Assembly: GCF_004353185.1 (NCBI RefSeq)
Contig: NZ_SMUS01000005.1
Location: 1 to 64,000, forward strand
DNA: 64,000 bases
Direction of reading: 5' to 3'
Origin: Clostridium cuniculi
GTDB taxonomy: Bacteria > Bacillota > Clostridia > Clostridiales > Clostridiaceae
The notes beneath the pieces are model-generated. The model searched no databases. It was not told the DNA's origin and saw only the letters and a list, made by a program, of their open reading frames with translations. Positions 16,528 to 26,775 of the stretch are shown piece after piece; within the stretch, counting starts at the first letter, position 1; the number at the start of each line of letters is the position of its first letter. A program made the translations under genes and the position numbers.

Positions 16528-18627
16528 TTATTCTGTTACCTCTTCTTGTGGAAGAGCATCTTTTCTTGAAAGGTTAATTCTTCCTTGAGAGTCTATTTCA
16601 GTTACCTTAACTAAAATTTCATCTCCAACAGATACAACATCTTCAACCTTTTCTACTCTCTTCTTATCTAATTTAGAAATATGACAAAGTCCTTCTTTAT
16701 TAGGTAAAATTTCAATAAATGCACCAAATGCAGCTATTTTAGTTACTTTTCCTAAGTAAACTTCACCTGCTTGAACTTCCTTAGTTAATCCTTCGATTAT
16801 TCTAATAGCTTCATTTACTCCATCATGATCTGGTGAAGAAACAAATACTGTACCATCTTCTTTTATATCAATCTTAACACCTGTATCAGCTATTATCTTA
16901 TTAATAACCTTACCACCAGCTCCAATAACATCTCTTATCTTTTCTGGATCAATAGTAATAGTTGATGTTTTTGGTGCAAATTTAGATACTTCTGATTTTG
17001 GTGCTGGAATACATTCATTTATTTTATCTAAAATGTGTAATCTAGCTTTTCTTGCATTTTTAATTGCTGTCTCAATTACATTAAAGCTTAATCCTTTAAT
17101 TTTAGTATCAACTTGAATTGAAGTTATACCTTCAGTTGTACCAGCTACTTTAAAGTCCATATCACCAAAGAAATCTTCAATTCCTTGAATATCAGTTAAA
17201 ACTTCTTCTTCAGTTAAATCTTCTGATGTTATAAGTCCCATTGCAATACCTGCTGCTGGTCTTTTAATTGGAACACCTGCATCTAATAATGCTAATGTAG
17301 ATCCACAAACAGAAGCTTGAGAAGTTGAACCATTTGAACTTAATACTTCTGAAACTAATCTAATTGTATATGGGAATTCTTCTTCTGAAGGAATAAGTGG
17401 TTCTAAAGCTCTTTCAGCTAAAGCTCCGTGTCCTATTTCTCTTCTACCTGGTCCTCTTAATGGTTTTACTTCACCAACAGAATAAGCAGGGAAGTTATAG
17501 TGATGCATATATCTCTTAGATTCAGTTTCACCTATACCATCTATAATTTGAATATCCCCAACAGCACCTAAAGTAGCTACTGTCATAACTTGAGTTAATC
17601 CTCTTGTAAATAAACCTGTTCCATGAGTTCTTGGTAATAAGTCAACTTCACATGAAATCTTTCTTATTTCATCAAAAGCTCTTCCATCAGGTCTTCTAGA
17701 GTGATTTAAAAGCATATCTCTTACTACTTCTTTTTGCATGTTATAAACTATTTCTTTAGAATCTGCAAATGTATCTGGATACTTTTCTGCAAACTCTTCA
17801 GTTATTTTATCGTTTACCACATCCATTGCTGCATTTCTTTCATCTTTATCAGTAATCCACATAGCTTCTTTAATCATTTCGCTAGCAAATTCCTTGATAT
17901 CCTTTGTAAGCTCTTCATCTGGTTTGTAAAGAACAGGTTCATCCTTTTCTTTTCCGAACTTAGCCATTGCTTCTTCTTGGAATGCAACTATATCTTGACA
18001 TTTTTCAAAACCATATTCAATTGCTTTAATCATTGTATCTTCTGGTATTTCATTTCCACCAGCTTCAATCATCATAACTCTTTCTTTAGTTGCACAAACA
18101 GTTAATTGAAGAATACTTTCTTCTCTTTCTTTTGAAGTAGGGTTTAAAACAAAATTTCCATCGATTAATCCAACTTGCACTGCTGCAACTGGAGTTGTAA
18201 AAGGAATACTTGATAGAGATAATGCCATTGATGCTGCATTAATTGCTAGAATTTCTGGTAAGTTATCTTGTTCTACAGATACAACTGTACAAACCACTTG
18301 AACATCATTTCTATATCCCTTAGGAAATAGTGGTCTTAATGGTCTATCTACAGCTCTTCCGAAAAGAATTGCATTTTCTGAAGGTCTACCTTCTCTTTTT
18401 ATAAATCCACCTGGTATTTTACCAACTGCATATAATCTTTCTTCATATTCGACACTTAATGGGAAAAAATCTATTCCTTCTCTTGGTTTTTCTGAAGCAT
18501 TAACATTTGTTAATATTACTGTATCTCCATAGCTCATAAAAATAGCTGCATTTGATAACATTCCAACTCTACCAAATTCAACTTTCATATTTCTACCAGC
18601 TATATTTCTTTCTAGTATATTAGTCAT
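16528..18627 (-). CDS. pnp: polyribonucleotide nucleotidyltransferase (PNPase)
   Basis: A 3'-to-5' phosphorolytic exoribonuclease of the mRNA-decay machinery. It has two RNase PH domains (the second with [18 protein letters not shown] and [14 protein letters not shown]), then a KH domain ([20 protein letters not shown]) and a C-terminal S1 domain ([31 protein letters not shown]). The length of 699 aa is normal for the family. GGGAGGTTATTAA precedes the ATG. It follows rpsO with a terminator-like hairpin (18683-18707) between them, as in many bacteria where the rpsO-pnp junction is processed. Confidence 0.97.
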   Translation of the reverse strand: MTNILERNIAGRNMKVEFGRVGMLSNAAIFMSYGDTVILTNVNASEKPREGIDFFPLSVEYEERLYAVGKIPGGFIKREGRPSENAILFGRAVDRPLRPLFPKGYRNDVQVVCTVVSVEQDNLPEILAINAASMALSLSSIPFTTPVAAVQVGLIDGNFVLNPTSKEREESILQLTVCATKERVMMIEAGGNEIPEDTMIKAIEYGFEKCQDIVAFQEEAMAKFGKEKDEPVLYKPDEELTKDIKEFASEMIKEAMWITDKDERNAAMDVVNDKITEEFAEKYPDTFADSKEIVYNMQKEVVRDMLLNHSRRPDGRAFDEIRKISCEVDLLPRTHGTGLFTRGLTQVMTVATLGAVGDIQIIDGIGETESKRYMHHYNFPAYSVGEVKPLRGPGRREIGHGALAERALEPLIPSEEEFPYTIRLVSEVLSSNGSTSQASVCGSTLALLDAGVPIKRPAAGIAMGLITSEDLTEEEVLTDIQGIEDFFGDMDFKVAGTTEGITSIQVDTKIKGLSFNVIETAIKNARKARLHILDKINECIPAPKSEVSKFAPKTSTITIDPEKIRDVIGAGGKVINKIIADTGVKIDIKEDGTVFVSSPDHDGVNEAIRIIEGLTKEVQAGEVYLGKVTKIAAFGAFIEILPNKEGLCHISKLDKKRVEKVEDVVSVGDEILVKVTEIDSQGRINLSRKDALPQEEVTE

Positions 18628-18682
18628 TTAATAACCTCCCTTCAGGTTTTACGGGTTCTACTAATTTAATTTTTTTAAAATA

Positions 18683-18707
18683 ATAGAGCGGATAAAACCC
18701 GCTCTAT
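18683..18707 (-). terminator. rpsO-pnp intergenic hairpin/terminator
   Basis: ATAGAGCGG pairs with CCGCTCTAT. On the minus strand a TTATTTT tract follows, seven bases past the rpsO stop. It may partly attenuate pnp or end monocistronic rpsO mRNA. Confidence 0.75.
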
Positions 18708-18713
18708 CAAAGA

Positions 18714-18977
18714 CTATCTTCTTAAGCCTAATTGTGCTATTATAGCTCTGTATCTTTCGATATCTTGTTCAGCTAAGTAATTTAAAAGACCTCTTCTTTG
18801 TCCAACCATCATTAAAAGACCTCTTCTTGAGTGGTGATCTTTTTTGTGAACTTTTAAGTGTCCAGTTAATGAGTTGATTCTTTCAGTTAAAAGAGCGATT
18901 TGAACTTCTGGTGAACCAGTGTCTCCTTCATGTCTTCCGTATTGTTTGATTAATTCTTGCTTTCTTATTGCGTCCAT
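18714..18977 (-). CDS. rpsO: 30S ribosomal protein S15
   Basis: A primary 16S rRNA-binding protein of the small subunit. At 87 aa it begins [26 protein letters not shown] and contains the [22 protein letters not shown] signature. The frame extends to 19034, but the family start and the TGGAGGTGTCATT ribosome binding site fix the ATG at 18977. It has its own strong promoter (19062-19090) and a roughly 78-nt leader, within which S15 might bind its own mRNA as in other bacteria; I could not identify a specific motif. Confidence 0.97.
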   Translation of the reverse strand: MDAIRKQELIKQYGRHEGDTGSPEVQIALLTERINSLTGHLKVHKKDHHSRRGLLMMVGQRRGLLNYLAEQDIERYRAIIAQLGLRR

Positions 18978-19061
18978 AATGACACCTCCAGTTAATTTAT
19001 CCCCTATTTCCAGGAAAAGAGAAATCACCCTCAAATCTTAGAAGTAGGTTCTTCATGAAAT

Positions 19062-19090
19062 ATTATAGCAAAGTAAGTCTATCTTGTAAA
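19062..19090 (-). promoter_or_regulatory. sigma-A promoter of rpsO-pnp
   Basis: Read on the minus strand: TTTACA (-35, 19090-19085), 17 bases, TATAAT (-10, 19067-19062). The transcript start is expected near 19055. Confidence 0.75.
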
Positions 19091-19142
19091 CATAATTTAT
19101 AATTTTAAATTTATTTAGATTTTATTATCTAATAATAAAAAT

Positions 19143-20081
19143 TTATATATTATTTTGCCCTATAACTTCACTACTTTTCTCTGCAAATTTTTTATCTTTT
19201 TTTAATTGTTCAATTAATTCATTAATATTATTAAATTTTATTTCATCTCTAATTCTATCAATAAAATAAATATTAATTTCTTTTCCATATATATCATTAC
19301 TAAAATCTAAAATGTAAGTTTCTACTGTTAATTCTTGCCCATTTACTGTTGGATTATTCCCTACAGAAGTAATTCCTTTAAAAATTTTTTCATTAATTTT
19401 TACATTGGTATAGTATACACCCTTTTTAGGAATAACCTTTTGTTTATTGATTGCTAAATTAGCAGTTGGAAAACCTATAGTTCTACCTAGCTTTTTCCCA
19501 TCTATTACTTTTCCTGAAAGCATATATGGTCTAGATAACATGTTAAAAGCTTTTCTTACATTGCCATCGGCTAATTCTTTTCTAATAGTTGTAGAACTTA
19601 TTATTTCTTCTTCAATTTTACAAGGTTCCATTACATACAATTTATATCTGTATTCTTCTTCAAACTTTTTTAAAAGCTGAACATCACCTAAATTTTTATA
19701 ACCAAACTTAAAATTAAATCCTACGACAATTCCTTTTACATTATAAGTTTTACATAACCAATTAATAAATTCATCTGGCATCATCTTCATCATTTTTTCA
19801 TCAAAATCTTTAAATGCCAGTATATCTATACCTTCTTTTTGTAAAACATTAATCTTCTCTTCATTAGTCATGATTAATTCTACTTTATTATTAATATTTA
19901 TAAAAGTTCTAGGATGATTTTTGAAAGTAAAAACAATAGATCTACCACCATTTTCCTCAGCTAAACTTTTAACCTTTCTCACTAATGATAAATGTCCTAA
20001 ATGCAATCCATCAAAGCTACCAAGAGCTATATAATTATTTTTACTTTCTTCATCCAAAGCTTTGTTATCATATATTAGCAT
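19143..20081 (-). CDS. ribF: bifunctional riboflavin kinase / FAD synthetase
   Basis: Converts riboflavin to FMN and FMN to FAD. The N-terminal nucleotidyltransferase domain has GSFDGLHLGHLSLV (HxGH motif) and SSTTIRKELADGNV. The C-terminal kinase domain has GRTIGFPTANL and GVYYTNVKI...GNNPTV. The length of 312 aa is typical. It lies 12 bases after truB, inside the rimP-to-ribF transcription unit, as in Bacillus, where the gene is also called ribC. There is no FMN riboswitch. Confidence 0.95.
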   Translation of the reverse strand: MLIYDNKALDEESKNNYIALGSFDGLHLGHLSLVRKVKSLAEENGGRSIVFTFKNHPRTFININNKVELIMTNEEKINVLQKEGIDILAFKDFDEKMMKMMPDEFINWLCKTYNVKGIVVGFNFKFGYKNLGDVQLLKKFEEEYRYKLYVMEPCKIEEEIISSTTIRKELADGNVRKAFNMLSRPYMLSGKVIDGKKLGRTIGFPTANLAINKQKVIPKKGVYYTNVKINEKIFKGITSVGNNPTVNGQELTVETYILDFSNDIYGKEINIYFIDRIRDEIKFNNINELIEQLKKDKKFAEKSSEVIGQNNI

Positions 20082-20093
20082 TAATTTTTTCTC

Positions 20094-20972
20094 CTATGTG
20101 ATTAGTAACTTCTCTATTTTAAAGCCAGAGTTATTTCTTTCACCTAGGCCTATAAAATTACTATCTTCATCATATACTCTATATAATCTATTATTGATAA
20201 TCTTGTCTTTAGTAAATCTATTATCAGCAACTCTAACTCCATTTACAAGAAGTTTTACATACTTTCCATGAACTGTAATTGCTTCGTATTTGCTTAAGGC
20301 TTCTTCCATTGTTACTATATAGTCATCTATATTTTCTTCTGTTAAATCATTAACACTAATTGAATTTTCTTGTGAAAATACAGAAGTTTTAGATCTATTC
20401 AAGTCAGTCATAGTTGCAAAAACTCCTAGCTTTTCCCCTATATCATAACATAGACTTCTTATATAAGTTCCTTTAGAACATGTAACCTTCATAGAAACAT
20501 AAGGATTGTTTATTTTAATATCTTCGATATTATAGATATTTATTAATCTACCTTCTCTTTCTACTTCTATTCCCTGTCTAGCTAATTCATAAAGCCTAAC
20601 TCCATTTTTCTTTAAGGCTGAATACATAGGTGGAACTTGAGAATATTCTCCTATAAACTCTTTAACTACACCTAATATATCTTCATTACTTAAATTAGAA
20701 GTATCCTTTTCATCTAAAATTTCTCCTTCTAAATCATAAGTAGTTGTCCTAATTCCCAACTTAAAAGTAACTTCATATACCTTTTCTGAATCCATGATAT
20801 AATCTATTATTTTAGTTGCTCTTCCAATACATACAGGTAATACACCTGTTGCTTCTGGATCTAATGTTCCAGTATGCCCAACCTTCCCTGTTTTAGCTAC
20901 TTTTTTCACTACTCTAACAACATCAAAAGATGACATTCCCTTTGGTTTAAAGATATTTAAAATTCCATTCAT
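20094..20972 (-). CDS. truB: tRNA pseudouridine(55) synthase
   Basis: Makes pseudouridine 55 in the T-loop of tRNAs. The catalytic Asp lies in GHTGTLDPEATGVLPVCIGRATK, after the N-terminal GILNIFKPKGMSSFDVVR. YSALKKNGVRLYELAR and KGTYIRSL are further family motifs. At 292 aa it has a short C-terminal PUA-like region. It lies three bases downstream of nrnA and is translationally clustered with the genes around it. Confidence 0.96.
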   Translation of the reverse strand: MNGILNIFKPKGMSSFDVVRVVKKVAKTGKVGHTGTLDPEATGVLPVCIGRATKIIDYIMDSEKVYEVTFKLGIRTTTYDLEGEILDEKDTSNLSNEDILGVVKEFIGEYSQVPPMYSALKKNGVRLYELARQGIEVEREGRLINIYNIEDIKINNPYVSMKVTCSKGTYIRSLCYDIGEKLGVFATMTDLNRSKTSVFSQENSISVNDLTEENIDDYIVTMEEALSKYEAITVHGKYVKLLVNGVRVADNRFTKDKIINNRLYRVYDEDSNFIGLGERNNSGFKIEKLLIT

Positions 20973-20975
20973 ATC

Positions 20976-21947
20976 TTACAACTCTTTCTGTATTTCATTT
21001 AATATTTCGTATTTAGCTTCTTCCATTGACATATTTTTAATTTTTATACCAGATGCTCTTATATGACCACCGCCACCAAAAACTTCCGCTATTTTTCTTA
21101 CATCAACATAACTCTTTGCTCTAAGACTAGCTTTTACACCATCTTCAACTTCTTTTAATAATAATGTTACTTCAACACCTTTAATTTGAAGTCCATAAGA
21201 AATTATATCTGATGTATCTCCTATATCAATTCCTAAATCTGCTGTAAAATTTTTATCTATTTCTAATAAAGCAACTTTTCCATTTAAAATAAGTTGCATA
21301 CTGCTTAATGCTTTTCCAATTAGCTTTATTCTGCTAAAATCCTTATTATCAAAAAGACTTTGATAAATAAAAGTATTATCTACACCTATTTTCTTTAATA
21401 CTGCAGATATTCTATGTGTTCTTTCTGTTACGTTAGAATGTCTATATGCCCCCGTATCAGTTACTATTGAAGTATACATACAAGTTCCTATATCCTTTAT
21501 AACGCTATCTTCTTTTTCAAAACTTATTCCCATTAAATTTAATAATTCAAATACTATTTCTGCTGTTGCAGCTGCATTTGAGTCTATATAATTAATATCA
21601 CCATATTTATCATTTGAGAGATGATGATCTATATTTATTATTGTGCCAGTGAATTCTTTTAAATTTGCACTTACTCTCTCTAAGTTTCCACAATCAAGCA
21701 CCACTACAACATCAGTTTCATCTACAGGTTCTGTGATTTCTCCTGTAATTTCATCTGATCCTTTTAGAAATTTCAAATTTTCTGATAAAGTATCCTTTGA
21801 TATTATGTAACAATCCTTGTTTAAACTTTTTAAAGCGTTAAAAAGTGCAAGAACACTACCTACTGCATCACCATCAGGTGATACATGGTAGGTAATGCCT
21901 ATTTTTTTACTTTCTAATATAAACTTCGCAATTTGACTTAATGTCAT
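20976..21947 (-). CDS. nrnA: DHH-DHHA1 phosphoesterase, NrnA-type (nanoRNase/pAp phosphatase)
   Basis: Predicted to degrade short oligoribonucleotides and 3'-phosphoadenosine 5'-phosphate. The DHH motifs are present: HVSPDGDAVGS (I), VVLDCGN (II), NIDHHLSN (III, the DHH) and VTDTGAYRHSN (IV), plus the DHHA1 GGGGHIRASG near the C-terminus. At 323 aa it is full length. In clostridia this gene sits between rbfA and truB, as here, with one base to rbfA. A second related gene occurs at 33385-34356. Confidence 0.92.
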   Translation of the reverse strand: MTLSQIAKFILESKKIGITYHVSPDGDAVGSVLALFNALKSLNKDCYIISKDTLSENLKFLKGSDEITGEITEPVDETDVVVVLDCGNLERVSANLKEFTGTIINIDHHLSNDKYGDINYIDSNAAATAEIVFELLNLMGISFEKEDSVIKDIGTCMYTSIVTDTGAYRHSNVTERTHRISAVLKKIGVDNTFIYQSLFDNKDFSRIKLIGKALSSMQLILNGKVALLEIDKNFTADLGIDIGDTSDIISYGLQIKGVEVTLLLKEVEDGVKASLRAKSYVDVRKIAEVFGGGGHIRASGIKIKNMSMEEAKYEILNEIQKEL

Positions 21948-21948
21948 A

Positions 21949-22299
21949 TTACTTATCTTTTACCTTTTGAATTAATTCTTCGATATGCATTCCATAATTT
22001 ATTGAATCATCAAGTTCAAATATTATTTGCGGATTGTATCTTAAATTAATTCTTTGACCTATTTCTCTTCTAATATATCCACTAGCATTTTTTAGAGCAA
22101 TAAATGTATTGTTCTTCTCTTCATCATCTTTTCCAAATATACTTACAAATACCTTTGCATATCTCAAATCCTTAGTCACTTTTACATCAGTAACTGATAC
22201 CATGGCAGTAAGTCTTGGATCTTTTATTTCATTTCTTATTATAGTACTAATTTCTCTTTTTACTTCTTCGTTTATTCTTCCGCCTCTATAGTTAGCCAT
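21949..22299 (-). CDS. rbfA: 30S ribosome-binding factor A
   Basis: A late maturation factor of the 30S subunit with a KH-like fold (116 aa). Features are the N-terminal YRGGRINEEVKREISTIIRNEIKDPRL, then SVTDVKVTKDLRYAKVFVSI and the C-terminal LRYNPQIIFELDDSINYGMHIEELI. It follows infB by 12 bases, the standard order in Firmicutes. Confidence 0.96.
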   Translation of the reverse strand: MANYRGGRINEEVKREISTIIRNEIKDPRLTAMVSVTDVKVTKDLRYAKVFVSIFGKDDEEKNNTFIALKNASGYIRREIGQRINLRYNPQIIFELDDSINYGMHIEELIQKVKDK

Positions 22300-22311
22300 T
22301 CAAAACACCTC

Positions 22312-24372
22312 TTAAAGCTCTTTTCTTTTAATAGCTTCCATTGTAAATGATTCTATAATATCGCCTTCCTTAAGATCGTTGAACTTTTCAATACTTAAAC
22401 CACATTCATAACCTTTAGCTACTTCCTTAGCATCATCTTTAAATCTCTTTAATGAAGCTAATGTTGATTCAAATATTACGATACCATCTCTAATTACTCT
22501 TACTTCAGAATTTCTTACAATTTTACCATCTATAACATAACATCCTGCTATAGTTCCTACATTTGAAATCTTGTATGTCATTCTTACTTCTGCCTTACCA
22601 TTTACAACTTCTTTATATTCTGGTTCAAGCATACCAATCATAGCTGACTTAACATCTTCAATTGCATCATATATTATTCTATATGTTTTTATTTCGATGT
22701 TTTCCTTTTCTGATTGAGCTGTTGCATTTCCATCAGGTCTTACATTAAATCCAATTATTAAAGCATTTGAAGCTGCAGCAAGTGTAACGTCTGTTTCTGT
22801 TATAGCTCCAACAGCACCATGTATTACTCTAACCTTAACATCATCAGTAGATAATTTTTCTAAAGATTGTCTTATTGCTTCAACTGAACCTTGAACGTCA
22901 GCTTTAACAACTATAGCTAATTCCTTAACTTTACCTTCTTGAATTTGGCTATATAAGTCTTCTAAAGATACTCTATTAGACGCTTGGTGGCTGTCAGCTT
23001 TAATCTTTTGCTTTCTTAAATCAGCCATATTTCTTGCAGTCTTTTCATCTTTACAAACTATAAATCTATCACCAGCAGCTGGTACTTCTGAAAGACCTAA
23101 TATTTCAACTGGAATAGATGGTCCAGCACTCTTTATCTTCTTTCCTCTATCATCAAACATAGCTCTTATTCTACCGTAAGTAGAACCAACTAAGATAGAA
23201 TCTCCTACATTTAAAGTACCATTTTGAATAAGTAGTGATGCAACAGCTCCTCTACCCTTATCTAATTTAGCTTCAATTACAGTACCCTTAGCTTTTCTAT
23301 TCGGATCAGCTTGTAATTCTTGCATTTCAGCTGTTAATAGTACCATTTCTAATAAACTTTCTAAATTTTCACCAGTCTTAGCTGAAACTGGAACGCAAAT
23401 AGTATCTCCACCCCAGTCTTCTGAAACTAATCCATGCTCAGTTAATTCTTGTTTAACTCTATCAATATTTGCACCTGGTCTATCAATTTTGTTTATTGCA
23501 ACAATCATAGGAACATCTGCAGCTTTACAGTGGTTAATTGCTTCTTTTGTTTGTGGCATTATACCATCATCTGCAGCGACAACTAATATAACTATATCAG
23601 TAACTTGTGCTCCTCTAGCTCTCATTGCAGTGAAAGCTTCATGTCCTGGAGTATCTAAGAATGTAATCTTTTCTCCATTTAAAGAAACTGTATAAGCACC
23701 TATATGTTGAGTTATTCCACCAGCTTCACTAGCAGTAACTTTTGCATGTCTTATAGCATCTAAAAGTGATGTTTTACCATGGTCAACATGCCCCATAATT
23801 GTTACTATTGGAGGTCTCTTAACTAAGTTTTCTTCAACAACATCAGCTTCTTCTTCAAACTCTTCTAATTCTGTTCCTTCTTCTTTCTTTTCAACTAAAA
23901 CTTCGTATTTTTCGCAAAGTTTTTCAGCTGTAGAGAAGTCTATTTCTTGGTTAACACCAGCCATAACACCTAAGAATATTAAATTCTTAATAACGTCATT
24001 TGTTGGCTTACCAAGCTTTTCACATAATTCTTTAACTGTTATTGTTTCACCAATCTCAATTACTCCACATGCAGCTTCAGCATTTCTTTCAACTTCTTCT
24101 TGCTCTAGCTCTTTTTTAGTCTTTTTCTTTTTTCTTACGCCTTTATTAAGTGATTCAGCAAGTTCTTCTTCGTATTCATCTACTAAACTCTTCTTACCTT
24201 CACTATCACTAGTATCACCTAATAGTTCTTTTATTAGTGTTGCATCTTCATCTTCTATCACACTCATATGATTTTTGACTTCAACACCAAATTCTTCCAT
24301 TAATAAATTTATTAAATCTTTTGAGCTAACATTAAGCTCTTTTGCCAATTCATATACTCTAATCTTTGACAA
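22312..24372 (-). CDS. infB: translation initiation factor IF-2
   Basis: A GTPase that places fMet-tRNA on the 30S subunit. The short N-terminal region begins [19 protein letters not shown], with a Lys/Glu-rich linker. The G domain has GHVDHGKTS (G1), DTPGHEAF (G3) and NKIDRPG (G4), followed by domains II to IV. At about 686 aa it is a compact clostridial form. The frame opens at GTG 24381, but GGGGGTGAT fits the TTG at 24372, giving the family N-terminus MSKIRVYEL. Confidence 0.96.
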   Translation of the reverse strand: MSKIRVYELAKELNVSSKDLINLLMEEFGVEVKNHMSVIEDEDATLIKELLGDTSDSEGKKSLVDEYEEELAESLNKGVRKKKKTKKELEQEEVERNAEAACGVIEIGETITVKELCEKLGKPTNDVIKNLIFLGVMAGVNQEIDFSTAEKLCEKYEVLVEKKEEGTELEEFEEEADVVEENLVKRPPIVTIMGHVDHGKTSLLDAIRHAKVTASEAGGITQHIGAYTVSLNGEKITFLDTPGHEAFTAMRARGAQVTDIVILVVAADDGIMPQTKEAINHCKAADVPMIVAINKIDRPGANIDRVKQELTEHGLVSEDWGGDTICVPVSAKTGENLESLLEMVLLTAEMQELQADPNRKAKGTVIEAKLDKGRGAVASLLIQNGTLNVGDSILVGSTYGRIRAMFDDRGKKIKSAGPSIPVEILGLSEVPAAGDRFIVCKDEKTARNMADLRKQKIKADSHQASNRVSLEDLYSQIQEGKVKELAIVVKADVQGSVEAIRQSLEKLSTDDVKVRVIHGAVGAITETDVTLAAASNALIIGFNVRPDGNATAQSEKENIEIKTYRIIYDAIEDVKSAMIGMLEPEYKEVVNGKAEVRMTYKISNVGTIAGCYVIDGKIVRNSEVRVIRDGIVIFESTLASLKRFKDDAKEVAKGYECGLSIEKFNDLKEGDIIESFTMEAIKRKEL

Positions 24373-24387
24373 TAAAATCACCCCCGG

Positions 24388-24702
24388 TTAATTTCTTCCT
24401 TCTTCATTTTGGTACAAGGATATTAATTTTTCAGCCATATTTTTATCTATCACAGCCAAAACTTTTAGTTCCTCTCTTCCAATTGGGTTGCCTAGTTGTT
24501 CTTTAGAAAAGCCTTCTATAAGAGGAATTCCTTTTTCAGCACAGTGATTTCTAAACTTCTTTTTTGTACTATTAGAAGCATCATCACTTAGTATTACAAG
24601 ATAAAAACTACGTCTGTTGCGTTGTTCATCACATTTGCTATACCCTTCTATTAAATTCCCTGATCTTTTAGCAAGACCTAAAAAATTAAAAAACTTATTC
24701 AT
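24388..24702 (-). CDS. ylxQ: L7Ae-family K-turn-binding protein (YlxQ)
   Basis: A 104-aa L7Ae/L30e/S12e-fold RNA-binding protein of the YlxQ type found in Firmicutes nusA-infB operons. Visible are NFLGLAKRSGNLIEGYSKC, the strand LVILSDDASNSTKKKF and GIPLIEGFSKEQLGNPIGRE. It overlaps ylxR by eight bases, so translation is probably coupled. It likely binds K-turn RNA; the in vivo target is not known from sequence. Confidence 0.9.
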   Translation of the reverse strand: MNKFFNFLGLAKRSGNLIEGYSKCDEQRNRRSFYLVILSDDASNSTKKKFRNHCAEKGIPLIEGFSKEQLGNPIGREELKVLAVIDKNMAEKLISLYQNEEGRN

Positions 24703-24961
24703 TAACTATCTCTTCCCTTAATCTGTTGTATATTTCTTCATCTATTGCAACATCAAGGTTTCTACTTAATCTTTTTGCTTTAAATGCTTTTTCTAAGCAC
24801 TCAATACTTTTGCAAATATAAGCGCCTCTACCTGCTTTTTTTCCTGTTAAGTCAACAGAAACTTCACCTTCTTGACTTTTTACAACTCTAATAAGTTCCT
24901 TCTTAGGCTTCATTTCCATACAACCTGTGCACATTCTTAAAGGTATTTTCTTTACTTTCAT
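24695..24961 (-). CDS. ylxR: YlxR family nucleic-acid-binding protein
   Basis: An 88-aa basic protein of the YlxR/DUF448 family: LRMCTGCMEMKPKKELIRVV, DLTGKKAGRGAYIC and a C-terminal helix. Work on B. subtilis links the family to RNase P (RnpM) and nucleoid or transcription effects. It lies between nusA and ylxQ in the conserved operon, with AAGGGGGATTTTTT before the ATG. Confidence 0.92.
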   Translation of the reverse strand: MKVKKIPLRMCTGCMEMKPKKELIRVVKSQEGEVSVDLTGKKAGRGAYICKSIECLEKAFKAKRLSRNLDVAIDEEIYNRLREEIVNE

Positions 24962-24974
24962 AAAAAAATCCCCC

Positions 24975-26033
24975 TTATTCCTCTATAGCTTCAGCTTGTG
25001 ACTTACTCTTTATATCAATTTTCCAATTAGTTAGCTTAGCAGCTAATCTTACATTTTGACCTTCTTTACCAATTGCAAGTGATAATTGATTGTCTTCAAC
25101 AACAACCTTAGCTGACTTTGAATCTTCATCAACTGTTACACTTACTACTTTAGCTGGGCTTAAAGAACTTGCTATAAATTCTTCTGGGTTTTTACTCCAT
25201 TTAATTATATCTATTTTTTCACCCTTAAGTTCATTTACTATGTTTTGAACTCTTGCACCCTTAGGTCCAACACAAGCTCCCATAGGATCAACATTTTCAT
25301 CATGTGATACTACTGCAATTTTACTTCTTGATCCAGCTTCTCTTGAGATGCTCTTTATTTCAACAACACCTTCATATATTTCTGGAACTTCTAATTCAAA
25401 TAATCTTTTAACTAATCCTGGATGTGTTCTAGATACTATAATTTGAGCACCCTTAGAAGTATTTTTAACTTCTACAACATATAATTTAATTTTTTCATTA
25501 AATTTATACTTTTCTCTTGGAATTTGTTCATTTGGTCCAATTGCTGTTTCAAGCTTTCCAATATTAACAAAAACATTTCCTTTATCTTCTCTTAAAACTG
25601 TTCCAGTTATAATATCATATTCTTTTTCTTTATATTCATTATATATGATACTTCTTTCAGCTTCTCTTATTCTTTGAGTTACTACTCCTTTTGCAAGCTG
25701 TGCTGCAACTCTTCCAAAATTCTTTGGAGTAACTTCAAAATCTACTACATCATCTAAATCATATGTAGGTTTTATTTCTTGCGCTTCTTCTAATGCAATT
25801 TCAGTAACATTATCAAAAACTTCTTCAACAACAATCTTTTGAGAATAAACATGTATTTCTCCACTTTCTCTATCAATTGTTACTTTTACATTTTGTGCCG
25901 AAGATGTTGGTCCTGCATAATTTTTCTTATAAGCTGCAACTAACGCATCCTCAATTGTTGTAAATAATAAATCTTCACTAATACCTTTGTCTTTTACTAT
26001 TTCTTTAAGAGCACCTATAAACTCTTGGTTCAT
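24975..26033 (-). CDS. nusA: transcription termination/antitermination factor NusA
   Basis: Binds RNA polymerase and nascent RNA to modulate pausing, termination and antitermination. The N-terminal domain (MNQEFIGALKEIVKDKGISEDLL) is followed by S1 (ITGTVLREDKGNVFVNIGKLETAIG), KH1 (VDPMGACVGPKGARVQNIVNELKGEKID) and KH2 (LAIGKEGQNVRLAAKLT). The length of 352 aa matches the Gram-positive form, which lacks the C-terminal acidic repeats. It lies 17 bases after rimP. It may also act on the rimP leader hairpin upstream (inference). Confidence 0.96.
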   Translation of the reverse strand: MNQEFIGALKEIVKDKGISEDLLFTTIEDALVAAYKKNYAGPTSSAQNVKVTIDRESGEIHVYSQKIVVEEVFDNVTEIALEEAQEIKPTYDLDDVVDFEVTPKNFGRVAAQLAKGVVTQRIREAERSIIYNEYKEKEYDIITGTVLREDKGNVFVNIGKLETAIGPNEQIPREKYKFNEKIKLYVVEVKNTSKGAQIIVSRTHPGLVKRLFELEVPEIYEGVVEIKSISREAGSRSKIAVVSHDENVDPMGACVGPKGARVQNIVNELKGEKIDIIKWSKNPEEFIASSLSPAKVVSVTVDEDSKSAKVVVEDNQLSLAIGKEGQNVRLAAKLTNWKIDIKSKSQAEAIEE

Positions 26034-26050
26034 CTTAAATACCCTCCTTA

Positions 26051-26509
26051 CTATATTTCCCCTTCAATATTTGCACTTTTAATCTTATCCTTTGGTATGC
26101 TTATTAAAGTGTCTGCTTCGACTATTATATTTTCTTCATTAACTTCTTTTAAAATACCTTTAATACTCTTCTTTCCTTCGATAGCTTTTGTAAGCTTAAC
26201 CATTACTTCTCTACCTACAAATCTCTTATAATGAGCTTCAGTAAATAATGTTCTATTTAAACCTGGTGATGAAACTTCTAGGAAATAAGCTTCAGGTATA
26301 GGATCTTTTTCATCCATAAGGTCACTTACTCTTCTTGAAAGAGCTTCACAATCACTTAAAGTGATGCCGCCTTCTTTTTCTATATATATTCTTAAATAAT
26401 ATTCTCCATTTTCCTTAACATATTCAACATGATATATTTCATAGTTAAGTTCATCTGATATGGGTTTAACCATTTCATAAATTTGAGTAACTAAGGCATC
26501 ATTCTTCAT
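26051..26509 (-). CDS. rimP: ribosome maturation factor RimP
   Basis: A 152-aa factor needed for 30S assembly, first gene of the rimP-nusA-infB-ribF unit. Recognisable segments are YEIYHVEYVKENGEYYLRIYIEKEGGITLSDCEALSR (given as a region, residues about 25-60), then DPIPEAYFLEVSSPGLNR. The frame begins at 26527, but AGGAGGATAATT fits the ATG at 26509. It has an upstream promoter and structured leader (26568-26689). In Bacillus polC lies directly upstream of this gene; here polC is about 15 kb away. Confidence 0.94.
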   Translation of the reverse strand: MKNDALVTQIYEMVKPISDELNYEIYHVEYVKENGEYYLRIYIEKEGGITLSDCEALSRRVSDLMDEKDPIPEAYFLEVSSPGLNRTLFTEAHYKRFVGREVMVKLTKAIEGKKSIKGILKEVNEENIIVEADTLISIPKDKIKSANIEGEI

Positions 26510-26567
26510 AATTATCCTCCTTTGCAATATTCAGTTTTTTAGGTAATTTAAAAAATAGATATGTAAA

Positions 26568-26654
26568 AACGCAACTAAAAAGTAGTTGCGTTCAAATAGA
26601 AAGAGCGGGAACAAGCCCCACTCTTCATTTTCTAGCTATTAGTAAATTACTTCT
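26568..26654 (-). promoter_or_regulatory. structured leader of rimP-nusA with attenuator-like terminator
   Basis: On the minus strand the roughly 145-nt leader forms an 8-bp hairpin AGAGTGGG/CCCGCTCT (26624-26602, one G-U). After it comes a 10-bp stem AACGCAACTA/TAGTTGCGTT (26592-26568) running into TTTTTA, which looks like an intrinsic terminator placed between promoter and gene. This suggests premature-termination control, possibly autoregulation by NusA. Confidence 0.7.
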
Positions 26655-26660
26655 TAATAC

Positions 26661-26689
26661 ATCTTAGCATACTTTACTAATAAATACAA
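26661..26689 (-). promoter_or_regulatory. promoter of the rimP-nusA-infB operon
   Basis: On the minus strand: TTGTAT (26689-26684), 17 bases, TAAGAT (26666-26661), with an extended TGC before the -10. The start of transcription is expected near 26654. Confidence 0.7.
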
Positions 26690-26775
26690 GGGGCTATAGC
26701 AACATTTAAGTTCCCCATTTAAAACTTGCCCAAATTTGTATTTTTTTATTCAATATAAAGGCTTCTTTAGTTATA

